This document shows, piece by piece, positions 1 to 7,060 of a stretch of DNA of 20,651 nt. The DNA is from Bacteroides sp. (GTDB lineage Bacteria > Bacteroidota > Bacteroidia > Bacteroidales > Bacteroidaceae). The notes under the pieces were generated by a model, which was not told the DNA's origin, did no database searches, and saw only the letters and a program-made list of their open reading frames with translations. The stretch is from contig DXLM01000057.1 in NCBI GenBank assembly GCA_019414725.1, positions 1 through 20,651 of the forward strand. Reading direction: 5' to 3'. Positions within the stretch are counted from its first letter, which is position 1; each line of letters starts with the position of its first letter. The position numbers and the translations under genes are program-made.

Positions 1-798
1 TTGATGTCGGATTACAAAATGATGAAGCTGAATGCCGAAATGAAATGCATGGGAATAGGATTATATATTCAAATGATATTGTTCCTGCGAAGGCAACAGG
101 AATACAAACACGATTTTAACGAACTGGATTTGTTGGCTGAACAATGGGGGGCTACAGTGGAAGATCTGCAGCATCTCATTAAAGACTTTAACTTGTTTGT
201 CATAACGGAGGACGGATATTTCCGATGCCTGTATCTGGATGAGGTGATGGGTTATCAGAATAAGCTTTCGGAGCAACGTGCCGCCGCCGGTAGCAAAGGA
301 GGAAGAAGCAGCAAGAAAAAGACTGTGCAGACAGCTGAAAAAGTAATCACTTCTACTGTCCTCACGGCAGCGGATAAAGAAGCGAATGACGATGCAGGCA
401 ATAAGGAAAACAACACGGAAAACAATGCGGAAAACAGTGTAAAATGCATGAAAAACACGATTGAAAAAAGTGATGATGAAAATGTAACCGAAAACACACT
501 GCAATGTATTGATAGTGAGTATGTTAATGGGAGTTTGCAAGCAAGCTTTAAGCAAAACTTTATAAGAGAAGAAAAGAATAGAGAAGAGAAGAAAAACAAC
601 AGTAACAAAGAAAAAGAAATAACTGTTGTTGCTGTTGTTGAACTCTTCAAAAACATAGGATTTGCACCTCGACAGAAACGCTATATCAATGAGATTTTCC
701 CTATCCGGGTTCGGGTGGATACACCACGCACGATTCCGGATTTGGAAGAAAGAGGAGTTGGACCGCCCATGGATAAATGCATATCGTATCTTTGTTGA
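1..798 (+). CDS. DUF4373/Lin1244-like N-terminal domain protein, 5' partial, probably frameshifted near its 3' end
   Basis: The gene runs in from the left edge, so the true start is not visible; the TTG at position 1 need not be the start. Residues 1-95 (DYKMMKLNAEMKCMGIGLYIQMI..., then a short acidic/aromatic stretch ending DGYFRCLYLDEVMGYQNKLSEQR) resemble the DUF4373 / Lin1244-type domain, which is common in Bacteroidales prophages and integrative elements and is thought to be replication-related. Residues about 96-210 are a low-complexity linker rich in Lys, Asn and Glu, including a 12-bp tandem repeat. The last 35 or so residues in this frame (VRVDTPRTIPDLEERGVGPP...) look out of frame, whereas the +1 frame from about 700 to 883 reads like protein (WIHHARFRIWKKEELDRPWINAYRIF...). 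The gene may therefore be a decaying remnant. The domain call is by resemblance only, and the molecular role is unknown. Confidence 0.6.
   Translation: MMSDYKMMKLNAEMKCMGIGLYIQMILFLRRQQEYKHDFNELDLLAEQWGATVEDLQHLIKDFNLFVITEDGYFRCLYLDEVMGYQNKLSEQRAAAGSKGGRSSKKKTVQTAEKVITSTVLTAADKEANDDAGNKENNTENNAENSVKCMKNTIEKSDDENVTENTLQCIDSEYVNGSLQASFKQNFIREEKNREEKKNNSNKEKEITVVAVVELFKNIGFAPRQKRYINEIFPIRVRVDTPRTIPDLEERGVGPPMDKCISYLC
405..440 (+). repeat. 12-bp tandem repeat, three copies, in coding sequence
   Basis: GGAAAACAAnnn occurs three times in a row (405-416, 417-428, 429-440; the last copy has G for the final A). It encodes an Asn/Glu-rich stretch (ENNTENNAENS) in the linker of the DUF4373-like protein. 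It is in phase with the codons, so changes in copy number would not break the reading frame. Confidence 0.75.
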
Positions 799-845
799 AT
801 GCTATTTGCCCCCCAGGCACGCGCCGTTAATCACGGAAGATATGG

Positions 846-900
846 ATCTTTCACGTGTAAGATGCTATATCTTACAGCTGTAAGATTATAAATCTTTCAC
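846..900. repeat. Three 23-bp phased repeats, two of them 18-bp palindromes
   Basis: ATCTTTCACGTGTAAGAT (846-863) is an 18-bp palindrome with one mismatched pair. ATCTTACAGCTGTAAGAT (869-886) is a perfect 18-bp palindrome. A third unit begins ATCTTTCAC at 892, but only its left half matches. The unit starts (846, 869, 892) are exactly 23 bp apart. The array overlaps the end of the possible +1-frame reading frame (stop at 881-883) and lies between it and the convergent nhaC gene. No poly-T tail follows either palindrome, so a plain terminator is not the obvious explanation. Regularly spaced binding sites or a dispersed palindromic repeat family are possible. Confidence 0.8.
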
Positions 901-974
901 CTTCATCGTCTGGACATTGCGAAAGAGTTCAGCCGGTCTGTGCGTGGTGGAATATAACCGTCTGCCGCTTGTTT

Positions 975-2279
975 TCACGAATACCGTCTGGGGTATCTCA
1001 AGAAGATGCTCAGCAGGGCAAATATCCCGATGGCTACCGGATAGTACAAGTATTCGATAATGCTCAAAGGAGACAGGGAAGCCAGTTTGGCAGCAATCAG
1101 CATTTGTGCTCCGTAAGGGATGATTCCCTGGATGACACACGAGAAAGTATCCAGAATACTTGCACTCTTGCGTTTGTCCACCCTGTAGCGGGTAGCGATA
1201 TCGTTGGCAAGCGGTCCCACTGTGATGATGGCTATCGTATTGTTGGCTGTGCAGAAATTGGCGATGCTCACCAAAGCCGCGATGCAAAGTTCGGCTCCGC
1301 GTTTGCTGTTGACGTGTTTGGTCAGTTTTTGGATGATATAGTCCACTCCGCCATTAAAACGGATCAGTTCCAGCATACCGCCTGCCATCAAGGTGATGAT
1401 GATGAGCTCACCCATCCCGGTGATCCCTGTGCCCATGGAGCCGAGCCAGTCGAACAGGCCGATGCTCCCCGTGAACAGGCCGATCACTCCCGTTGTGGCG
1501 ATGCCCAGTATCAGTACGAGTGCCACATTCATACCTGCTATGGCGGTTCCCAACACAACCAGGTAGGGGAGGATTTTGATCCATTCCACCGACTGGATGT
1601 CGTGGGTGGTCATCACGTCCATCCCTCTGAAAATATAGTAGCCGAAAACCATCAGAGCGGCCGGAAGGGCTATCATGAAGTTTACCCGGAACTTGTCACG
1701 CATGGCGCATCCCTGGGTACGGGTGGCGGCGATGGTGGTATCCGAGATGAATGAAAGGTTGTCGCCGAAGAAGGCTCCTCCCACCACGATACCTGTCATG
1801 AAGGCCAGGTTCATGTCGGTTTTCTCTGCGATGCCTGCTGCCACGGGGACTAGTGCCACGATGGTTCCTACCGAGGTCCCGATGGAGAGTGAGATGAAAC
1901 AGGCAGCCAGGAAGATGCCTGCCAGCAGCAGATTGTCCGGCAGCAGGAGAAGCGTAAGGTTGACGGTCGCGTCAATGGCCCCGATATCTTTGGCACTTTG
2001 GGCGAATGCGCCTGCCAGGATGAAAATCCAGATCATCAGCATGATGTTCTTGTTGGCTGCGCCGATGGAATATTGCAGCATTCGCTCATTCAGGCTCAGG
2101 CCTTTGGTGATGCATACCGCATAGACCGAGGATACCATGAAAGCAATCGTGATGGGGACTTTATAGAAGTCGTTTACAATGATGGAAGTCACCAGATACA
2201 GGCATAGAAATACCAGCAGTGGACTGAGTGCCCATAGACTGGGCTTATTGGTTATTGGAGTTAATTTTTCACCGTTCAT
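975..2279 (-). CDS. nhaC: NhaC-family Na+/H+ (or substrate/Na+) antiporter
   Basis: This is a 434-residue inner-membrane protein with about eleven to twelve hydrophobic segments. Features typical of the NhaC family are seen: SIGTSVGTIVALVPVAAGIAE, then GIVVGGAFFGDNLSFISDTTIAA with its conserved Gly-Asp-x-x-Ser-Xaa-x-Ser-Asp-Thr core, and a second half with ANFCTANNTIAIITVGPLANDIA and GIIPYGAQ. The ATG at 2277-2279 (MNGEKLTPITNK) was chosen because the upstream extension is not membrane-like and covers the predicted promoter. The gene lies downstream of uxaA on the same strand but is separated by a hairpin terminator and has its own TAnnTTTG element. Family members exchange Na+ for H+ or for organic acids such as malate and lactate; the substrate here cannot be read from sequence. 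A role in sugar-acid transport is only a guess from the neighbours. Confidence 0.9.
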   Translation of the reverse strand: MNGEKLTPITNKPSLWALSPLLVFLCLYLVTSIIVNDFYKVPITIAFMVSSVYAVCITKGLSLNERMLQYSIGAANKNIMLMIWIFILAGAFAQSAKDIGAIDATVNLTLLLLPDNLLLAGIFLAACFISLSIGTSVGTIVALVPVAAGIAEKTDMNLAFMTGIVVGGAFFGDNLSFISDTTIAATRTQGCAMRDKFRVNFMIALPAALMVFGYYIFRGMDVMTTHDIQSVEWIKILPYLVVLGTAIAGMNVALVLILGIATTGVIGLFTGSIGLFDWLGSMGTGITGMGELIIITLMAGGMLELIRFNGGVDYIIQKLTKHVNSKRGAELCIAALVSIANFCTANNTIAIITVGPLANDIATRYRVDKRKSASILDTFSCVIQGIIPYGAQMLIAAKLASLSPLSIIEYLYYPVAIGIFALLSIFLRYPRRYS

Positions 2280-2305
2280 GAATTTGTATTTTATAAAATG
2301 AGGTG

Positions 2306-2336
2306 CAAAGTTACAAAAAGACTTGCTGTATAACAA
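2306..2336 (-). promoter_or_regulatory. Predicted Bacteroides-type promoter of nhaC
   Basis: On the minus strand TAACTTTG (2313-2306) matches the Bacteroides -7 consensus TAnnTTTG. A TTG-containing -33-like element, TTGT (2336-2333), lies 19 nt upstream. Transcription would start near 2299, about 20 nt before the nhaC ATG. Confidence 0.55.
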
Positions 2337-2346
2337 TATATGGGGG

Positions 2347-2391
2347 AAAAAGGTCACAGCCCCACCTTCGTAACAGGGAAGGCAGGGCTGT
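2347..2391 (-). terminator. Rho-independent terminator after uxaA
   Basis: On the minus strand, about 34 nt after the uxaA stop codon, ACAGCCC pairs with GGGCTGT (2391-2385 with 2362-2356). An inner helix GAAGG/CCTTC lies at 2382-2378 and 2369-2365. The hairpin is followed by GACC and five T residues (2351-2347). It should end or attenuate the lacI-uxaA transcript before nhaC. Confidence 0.65.
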
Positions 2392-2424
2392 AAGGGTATT
2401 GGGAAAGTTGGGGATAAAATTGGA

Positions 2425-3915
2425 TTATAGTGTCACGCCTGTCTTGAAGATGGCGATTTCACGATAATTCTTCTTTTCATTGTTTACCGGTTCTCCGCTG
2501 GCAACACGGATGATATAGTCTATAAAGCGTTCGCAGGTCTTTTCCATCGGTTCGTTTTCTACGATGACTCCGGCATTGAAGTCAATCCATCCCGGTTTGT
2601 TTTTAGCCAGAGTGGAGTTGGTGGAAATCTTCATGGTAGGAACAAACGTACCGAACGGAGTACCGCGGCCGGTAGTGAAGAGCACCATGTGACAGCCGCT
2701 GGAGGCAAGGGCGGTGGCAGCTACCAAATCGTTGCCCGGTGCGGAAAGCAAGTTCAAACCTTTCACTTTCAGGCGGTCGCCATAGCCCATAACTCCGTCA
2801 ACGTATGCTTTGCCGCATTTTTGGGTACATCCCAACGCTTTGTCTTCCAGGGTGGAGATACCACCTGCCTTGTTGCCCGGTGACGGATTTTCGCCCACTG
2901 GTTCGCCGTGTGACAGGAAATATTCCTTAAAGTCATTAATCAGGTGTACGGTCTGCTCGAACAGTTCCTTGGTGCGGCAACGGTTCATCAGGATGGTTTC
3001 CGCACCGAACATTTCGGGAACCTCCGTCAGTACGGAAGTACCGCCCTGTGCAATCAGGAAGTCGGAGAACATACCCAGCAACGGATTGGCGGTGATACCT
3101 GAGAAGCCATCCGAACCGCCGCATTTCAAGCCTACACGCAGCTCGGACAAAGGAACATCCTCGCGTACATCGGTCTTGGCTTTGGCGTACAGTTCACGCA
3201 GAATCTTCATACCCTCTTCAAATTCATCCCCCACTTTCTGAGTTACCATGAACTTTACGCGGTCTGTGTCGTAATCTCCCAGAAACTCGCGGAAAACATC
3301 CGGCTGGTTGTTCTCGCAGCCCAGACTGACAATCAGTACGGCTCCTGCATTAGGATGCAGAATCATGTCGCGGAGAATTTTCTTGGTATTCTCGTGGTCA
3401 TCGCCCAGCTGTGAACAGCCATAGTTGTGAGGGAATGCCACGATAGCGTCCACACCTTCGCAGTTGGTTTCGCGGCGTAACGCTTCGGCCAGTTGTCCGA
3501 TGATACCGTTTACACAACCCACGGTGGGGATAATCCATACCTCGTTACGGATACCTACATCACCGTTTTTGCGGCGGTATCCTTTGAACGTCAGGTCTTT
3601 CTTCGGGATATTGAGGTCTACGCTGACCGGATTGTAGGTGTAATCCAACAGTCCGGCAAGGTTTGTCTTTATCTGGGTTTCATTGATCCAGCGTCCTTGT
3701 TCCACGGCAGTCACGGCATGGCCGATGGGGTAACCATACTTGATGATATTCTCGCCTTGGGCGAAATCTTTCAGTGTCACCTTATGGCCGGCAGGCACGT
3801 CTTCCTTCAACGTGATGGCATGACCGTCTACCGTGATGGCCTCGCCTGCTTTTAAATCCGAGATAGCCACCACTACGTTATCAGCCGGATTGATTTTCAA
3901 ATACTTTGTTTCCAT
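2425..3915 (-). CDS. uxaA: Altronate dehydratase (altronate to 2-keto-3-deoxygluconate)
   Basis: UxaA removes water from D-altronate to give 2-keto-3-deoxy-D-gluconate in the cytoplasm, the last step of galacturonate breakdown before KDG phosphorylation. The 496-residue product matches the full length of E. coli UxaA (495) and has the same architecture. An N-terminal SAF-type domain occupies about residues 1-85 (KINPADNVVVAISDLKAGEAI...GHKVTLKDFAQGENIIKYGYPIGHA). A linker follows, then the catalytic D-galactarate/altronate dehydratase region with its conserved Cys/His patches: TVGCVNG (131-137), FPHNYGCSQLGDDHENT (161-177), KCGGSDGFSGITANP (264-278), GCTQKCGKAYVDGVMGYGD (362-380) and GRGTPFG (416-422). 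It starts 21 bp after the lacI-type gene and is surely co-transcribed with it. The kinase and aldolase for its product diverge from the same spacer. Confidence 0.95.
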   Translation of the reverse strand: METKYLKINPADNVVVAISDLKAGEAITVDGHAITLKEDVPAGHKVTLKDFAQGENIIKYGYPIGHAVTAVEQGRWINETQIKTNLAGLLDYTYNPVSVDLNIPKKDLTFKGYRRKNGDVGIRNEVWIIPTVGCVNGIIGQLAEALRRETNCEGVDAIVAFPHNYGCSQLGDDHENTKKILRDMILHPNAGAVLIVSLGCENNQPDVFREFLGDYDTDRVKFMVTQKVGDEFEEGMKILRELYAKAKTDVREDVPLSELRVGLKCGGSDGFSGITANPLLGMFSDFLIAQGGTSVLTEVPEMFGAETILMNRCRTKELFEQTVHLINDFKEYFLSHGEPVGENPSPGNKAGGISTLEDKALGCTQKCGKAYVDGVMGYGDRLKVKGLNLLSAPGNDLVAATALASSGCHMVLFTTGRGTPFGTFVPTMKISTNSTLAKNKPGWIDFNAGVIVENEPMEKTCERFIDYIIRVASGEPVNNEKKNYREIAIFKTGVTL

Positions 3916-3936
3916 TTCTATTTTTAGTTATCAGAT

Positions 3937-5010
3937 TTACTTTTTATGCGCATCCAGATAGAAATCCACGTTCTCCACCGAAAGCAGGGTGATGGGCATG
4001 TAATTGCATTGTTTCACCTCTTTCTTGAAGATCAGGTGATTGCACAGGCTCTCTACGCCGCTGTATCCTTGTGCGGTAGGTTGCTGAGCAATCAGGAAAT
4101 CCACTGCGCCCTCTTTCAGACAAGAGACGTTCCGGTATAATAAATCGTACCCAATCAGTTTGAAATTTTTCATGTTGTGTCCGATGAGATATTCTCCTAT
4201 AATGTACACTTTCGAGTTGAAAGTGATGCCGCACGTAACCTGTGGGTTCTCTTGGAAAAAGCGGTTCATCAGCGCCTCGTCCTCGTCCGGACGCTTGGCG
4301 TAGAGGTTCAGTTCCACTATCTTGCAGTCGGGAAAATGCTCCTGCATATATTTTCTGAATCCTTTTTCACGGTTTTCCTGCTGGTTTGATCCCAGGCGGC
4401 CTTCGTTGATTTGTCTGAAGATAACGATTTCTTTGGGACATTCTCCCAACATCATGGCCATGCGGGCGGCAAAGTATCCGCTTTGGTCGGATTTCTGCCC
4501 GAAGAATGCCAGCGGATTCAGACTGGCCACGTTGGAGTCTATAAATATATAAGGTATTTCCCGTTCTTGTAACTTGTCGGTGAATCTGGCCGTCATCTCA
4601 GGAATAGTGGGGGCGAGCAATACGCCGTCCGGCTCTTGTTTCAGTATTTCCTCACCGGCATTGATGAAGGAGGAATATTCATATTGGTCATAGTACATCA
4701 CGGACAGGGTGATGTGGAAATCCGAAAAGGTTTCTACGGCTCTTTTCATCCCCAGTTCCACATCGGTCCAGTAATCGCCTTCCTTGTGCTGTGGCAGCAG
4801 GCAGACAAACAGATACTTTTTGTTGGATGCCAATGCGCTGGCATACATATTGGGCTGGTAATCCAGTTGCTTCAATATTTCTTCCACCCGTTTCCGGCTG
4901 GCTTCGGATACCCCTGTGCGGCCATGCAATACACGGTCTACTGTGCCGACTGACACATCTGCCAGGCGCGCGATATCCTTGATTCTGATTCTTTCGGGCA
5001 GTTTATTCAT
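3937..5010 (-). CDS. LacI-family transcriptional regulator, likely of the altronate/KDG locus
   Basis: The product (357 residues) has a LacI-type helix-turn-helix at the N-terminus (RIRIKDIARLADVSVGTVDRVLHGRTGVSEASRKRVEEIL, about residues 8-47) and a hinge-helix (QPNMYASALAS, about 52-62). A periplasmic-binding-protein-like sensor domain fills the rest (YLFVCLLP...GVLLAPTIPE...IPYIFIDSNV...GFRKYMQEHFPD...FKLIGYDLL...QQPTAQGYSGVESL). Its start abuts the divergent spacer that holds two candidate LacI operators, and it is followed closely by uxaA. It probably senses an intermediate of hexuronate breakdown and controls both divergent units, including itself; the effector is not readable from the sequence. 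Confidence 0.93.
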   Translation of the reverse strand: MNKLPERIRIKDIARLADVSVGTVDRVLHGRTGVSEASRKRVEEILKQLDYQPNMYASALASNKKYLFVCLLPQHKEGDYWTDVELGMKRAVETFSDFHITLSVMYYDQYEYSSFINAGEEILKQEPDGVLLAPTIPEMTARFTDKLQEREIPYIFIDSNVASLNPLAFFGQKSDQSGYFAARMAMMLGECPKEIVIFRQINEGRLGSNQQENREKGFRKYMQEHFPDCKIVELNLYAKRPDEDEALMNRFFQENPQVTCGITFNSKVYIIGEYLIGHNMKNFKLIGYDLLYRNVSCLKEGAVDFLIAQQPTAQGYSGVESLCNHLIFKKEVKQCNYMPITLLSVENVDFYLDAHKK

Positions 5011-5027
5011 ACCTTAATTATATATAT

Positions 5028-5041
5028 TGTGCTCGTGCACA
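5028..5041. promoter_or_regulatory. Candidate LacI-type operator 1 (lacI-uxaA side)
   Basis: TGTGCTCGTGCACA is a 14-bp dyad with a central CG, mismatched only at one pair of positions. This is the classic layout for LacI-family sites. It sits 18 bp upstream of the regulator's ATG and downstream of the predicted start site, so bound repressor would block elongation or initiation of the lacI-uxaA transcript. Confidence 0.6.
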
Positions 5042-5065
5042 CTGATAATTTATTTTTTTTCGATA

Positions 5066-5096
5066 CAAATATATAACAATTTTTGGTTTTAAAAAA
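5066..5096 (-). promoter_or_regulatory. Predicted promoter of the lacI-uxaA unit
   Basis: On the minus strand TATATTTG (5073-5066) matches the Bacteroides -7 consensus. The -33 position 19 nt upstream reads TTTT rather than TTTG. Transcription would start near 5059, about 50 nt before the ATG and upstream of operator 1. Confidence 0.45.
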
Positions 5097-5112
5097 ATAA
5101 ATAGTACCTTTG
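5082..5112 (+). promoter_or_regulatory. Predicted promoter of kdgK-eda
   Basis: TTTG (5082-5085), a 19-nt spacer and TACCTTTG (5105-5112) form an exact match to the Bacteroides sigma-ABfr consensus (TTTG-N19-TAnnTTTG). Transcription should begin near 5119, giving a leader of about 135 nt before kdgK. The element overlaps the lacI-uxaA promoter region back to back. Confidence 0.75.
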
Positions 5113-5124
5113 TGCACGCACACG
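5111..5124. promoter_or_regulatory. Candidate LacI-type operator 2 (kdgK side)
   Basis: GTGCACGCACAC (5112-5123) keeps the GTG..CG..CAC skeleton of operator 1, though the inner pairs do not match. It overlaps the end of the -7 element and the expected transcription start of kdgK, an ideal position for repression. It is weaker as a dyad than operator 1; the shared layout and placement are the main support. Confidence 0.5.
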
Positions 5125-5253
5125 GATGAATTATTTGAGTGGTCTGTTGAGTACAAGGTTACGATGTGATTCGTCTATGGATATGTAAACCAGTATTTTA
5201 ATTGGGTTGAAAGTTAAACGAATAAATATATAACAATTTAAAATCACGAAATT

Positions 5254-6276
5254 ATGGGAAAAGTAGTAACCTTAGGTGAAATTATGTTGAGATTGTCAAC
5301 TCCGGGAAACACACGTTTTGTACAGTCGGATTCATTTGATGTTGTTTATGGCGGTGGTGAAGCGAACGTAGCGGTGAGTTGCGCGAACTACGGTCACGAA
5401 GCTTATTTCGTAACTAAATTGCCGAAACACGAAATTGGACAGTCTGCTGTGAATGCATTGCGTAAATATGGTGTGAAGACCGATTTCATCTGTCGTGGTG
5501 GCGACCGCGTAGGTATCTATTATCTGGAAACAGGAGCTTCCATGCGTCCTAGCAAAGTAATTTATGACCGTGCCCACTCGGCTATCGCCGAAGCCGATCC
5601 TTGCGATTTCGACTTTGACGCTATCATGGAAGGTGCGGACTGGTTCCACTGGTCGGGTATCACTCCGGCTATTTCTGACAAGGCTGCCGAACTGACCAAA
5701 CTGGCTTGTGAAGCTGCAAAACGTCATGGCGTTACGGTATCTGTAGACTTGAATTTCCGCAAGAAACTGTGGACAAAAGAAAAAGCACAGTCTATCATGA
5801 AACCGTTGATGCAGTATGTAGATGTATGTATAGGTAACGAAGAAGATGCCGAACTTTGTCTGGGCTTCAAACCGGAAGCGAATGTGGAAGCCGGTGAAAC
5901 CAATGCGGAAGGTTACAAAGGAATCTTCAAGGCTATGGCAAAAGAATTCGGCTTTAAATATGTGGTTTCTACCTTGCGCGAATCATTCTCGGCTACTCAC
6001 AACGGCTGGAAGGCTATGATTTATAACGGAGAAGAATTTTATGAATCAAAACGCTATGACATCAACCCGATTATTGACCGGGTAGGTGGTGGCGACTCAT
6101 TCTCCGGAGGTATCATTCACGGTCTGCTGACCAAACCGAATCAGGGTGCCGCCCTTGAATTTGCTGTTGCCGCTTCTGCTTTGAAGCATACTATCAACGG
6201 TGACTTCAACCTGGTATCTGTAGATGAAGTGGAAGCATTGGCCGGTGGCGATGCCAGCGGACGTGTACAACGCTAA
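5254..6276 (+). CDS. kdgK: 2-keto-3-deoxygluconate kinase (PfkB/ribokinase family)
   Basis: The 340-residue cytoplasmic kinase uses ATP to turn 2-keto-3-deoxygluconate into KDPG. The PfkB family signatures are present: an N-terminal GGGEANVAVSCANYG (33-47) for substrate binding, DLNFRKKLW (165-173) and NEEDAE (195-200) as seen in KdgK-type enzymes, and the C-terminal DRVGGGDSFSGGIIHGL (275-291), where D281 is the expected catalytic base next to the anion hole. It starts about 135 nt after a strong Bacteroides promoter, diverges from lacI-uxaA, and is followed by the KDPG aldolase gene. The neighbours make KDG a far more likely substrate than other sugars accepted by this broad family. Confidence 0.93.
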   Translation: MGKVVTLGEIMLRLSTPGNTRFVQSDSFDVVYGGGEANVAVSCANYGHEAYFVTKLPKHEIGQSAVNALRKYGVKTDFICRGGDRVGIYYLETGASMRPSKVIYDRAHSAIAEADPCDFDFDAIMEGADWFHWSGITPAISDKAAELTKLACEAAKRHGVTVSVDLNFRKKLWTKEKAQSIMKPLMQYVDVCIGNEEDAELCLGFKPEANVEAGETNAEGYKGIFKAMAKEFGFKYVVSTLRESFSATHNGWKAMIYNGEEFYESKRYDINPIIDRVGGGDSFSGGIIHGLLTKPNQGAALEFAVAASALKHTINGDFNLVSVDEVEALAGGDASGRVQR

Positions 6277-6287
6277 ATTTGTTTTTT

Positions 6288-6358
6288 ATAGGAACACGAA
6301 TGACGCAAATAACGCAAATTTTTGATACATGTTTTATTTGTATCATTTGTGTTCCTAT
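6288..6358. repeat. 23-bp inverted repeat with a 25-nt loop between kdgK and eda
   Basis: The arms are 6288-6310 and 6336-6358. The left arm begins ATAGGAACACGAATGA and the right arm ends TCATTTGTGTTCCTAT. Twenty of 23 positions pair by Watson-Crick rules. The loop side also carries a CGCAAAT direct repeat (6304-6310, 6313-6319). There is no T-tract right after the arm. In RNA this would be a long stem between the two cistrons and could affect relative expression or mRNA stability. Similar mobile-looking intergenic hairpins are a plausible origin. Confidence 0.8.
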
Positions 6359-6385
6359 CTTTCATTTAAACTAAAATATAACATT

Positions 6386-7060
6386 ATGGCTCGTTTTGAT
6401 AAAATAGCAGTGTTGGACAAGATTGGTTCAACCGGTATGGTTCCTGTATTCTACCATAAAGATGCAGAAGTGGCAAAGAAAGTGGTGAAAGCTTGTTATG
6501 ACGGCGGAGTTCGTGCATTCGAATTTACAAACCGTGGTGACTTTGCTCATGAAGTATTTGCGGAAGTTGTGAAATACGCGGCAAAGGAGTGTCCTGAAAT
6601 GGCTATGGGAGTAGGTTCTATCGTTGATCCTGCTACTGCCGCTCTTTACTTGCAATTGGGTGCTTGCTTTGTGGTAGGTCCGTTGTTCAATCCTGAAATC
6701 GCTAAAGTGTGCAACCGTCGTTTGGTGGCTTATACTCCGGGATGCGGAAGCGTGTCCGAGGTGGGTTTCGCTCAGGAAGTAGGTTGCGATCTTTGCAAAA
6801 TATTCCCGGGTGATGTATTGGGAGCAAAATTGGTTAAAGGTCTGCTGGCTCCGATGCCTTGGTCCAAACTGATGGTAACCGGTGGTGTGGAACCGACTCA
6901 GGAAAATCTGACTTCTTGGATTAAGGCAGGTGTGTTCTGTGTGGGTATGGGTTCTAAATTGTTCCCTGGCGACAAGGTAGCCGCGGAAGACTGGGCGTAT
7001 GTAACGGCAAAATGTAAAGAAGCATTGGGCTACATTGCGGAAGCCCGTGCAAATAAATAA
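6386..7060 (+). CDS. eda: KDPG aldolase (2-dehydro-3-deoxy-phosphogluconate / 4-hydroxy-2-oxoglutarate aldolase)
   Basis: This class I aldolase splits KDPG into pyruvate and glyceraldehyde-3-phosphate. The 224-residue product is close to the E. coli Eda length (213). The (beta/alpha)8 landmarks are visible: FEFTNR with E46 as the likely general acid/base, GVGSIVDPATAALYLQLGACFVVGPLFNP (75-103), and CDLCKIFPGD with K138 as the Schiff-base lysine. The phosphate-binding end is KLMVTGGVEPTQENLTSWIKAG (161-182). The ATG at 6386 (MARFDKIAVLDKIG) was preferred over an in-frame ATG at 6329, which falls inside the intergenic inverted repeat and would add a non-conserved hydrophobic tail. It completes the KDG pathway with kdgK, with which it is probably co-transcribed. 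Confidence 0.94.
   Translation: MARFDKIAVLDKIGSTGMVPVFYHKDAEVAKKVVKACYDGGVRAFEFTNRGDFAHEVFAEVVKYAAKECPEMAMGVGSIVDPATAALYLQLGACFVVGPLFNPEIAKVCNRRLVAYTPGCGSVSEVGFAQEVGCDLCKIFPGDVLGAKLVKGLLAPMPWSKLMVTGGVEPTQENLTSWIKAGVFCVGMGSKLFPGDKVAAEDWAYVTAKCKEALGYIAEARANK

Noticed and set aside
886..1287. Minus-strand open frame ending in MKVKDL next to the palindrome array
   Set aside because: It overlaps the nhaC coding region in another frame, and its Cys/His-rich translation is not protein-like; the end is simply the repeat being translated.
969..1754. Long plus-strand open frame (261 codons) opposite nhaC
   Set aside because: It is His/Gln/Asp-rich, has no family resemblance, and lies entirely antisense to a well-supported membrane protein gene; a shadow of its codon use.
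6329..6385. ATG at 6329 as start of eda
   Set aside because: The added residues are a translated part of the intergenic inverted repeat, and the KDPG aldolase family starts at the MARFDKIAVL position.
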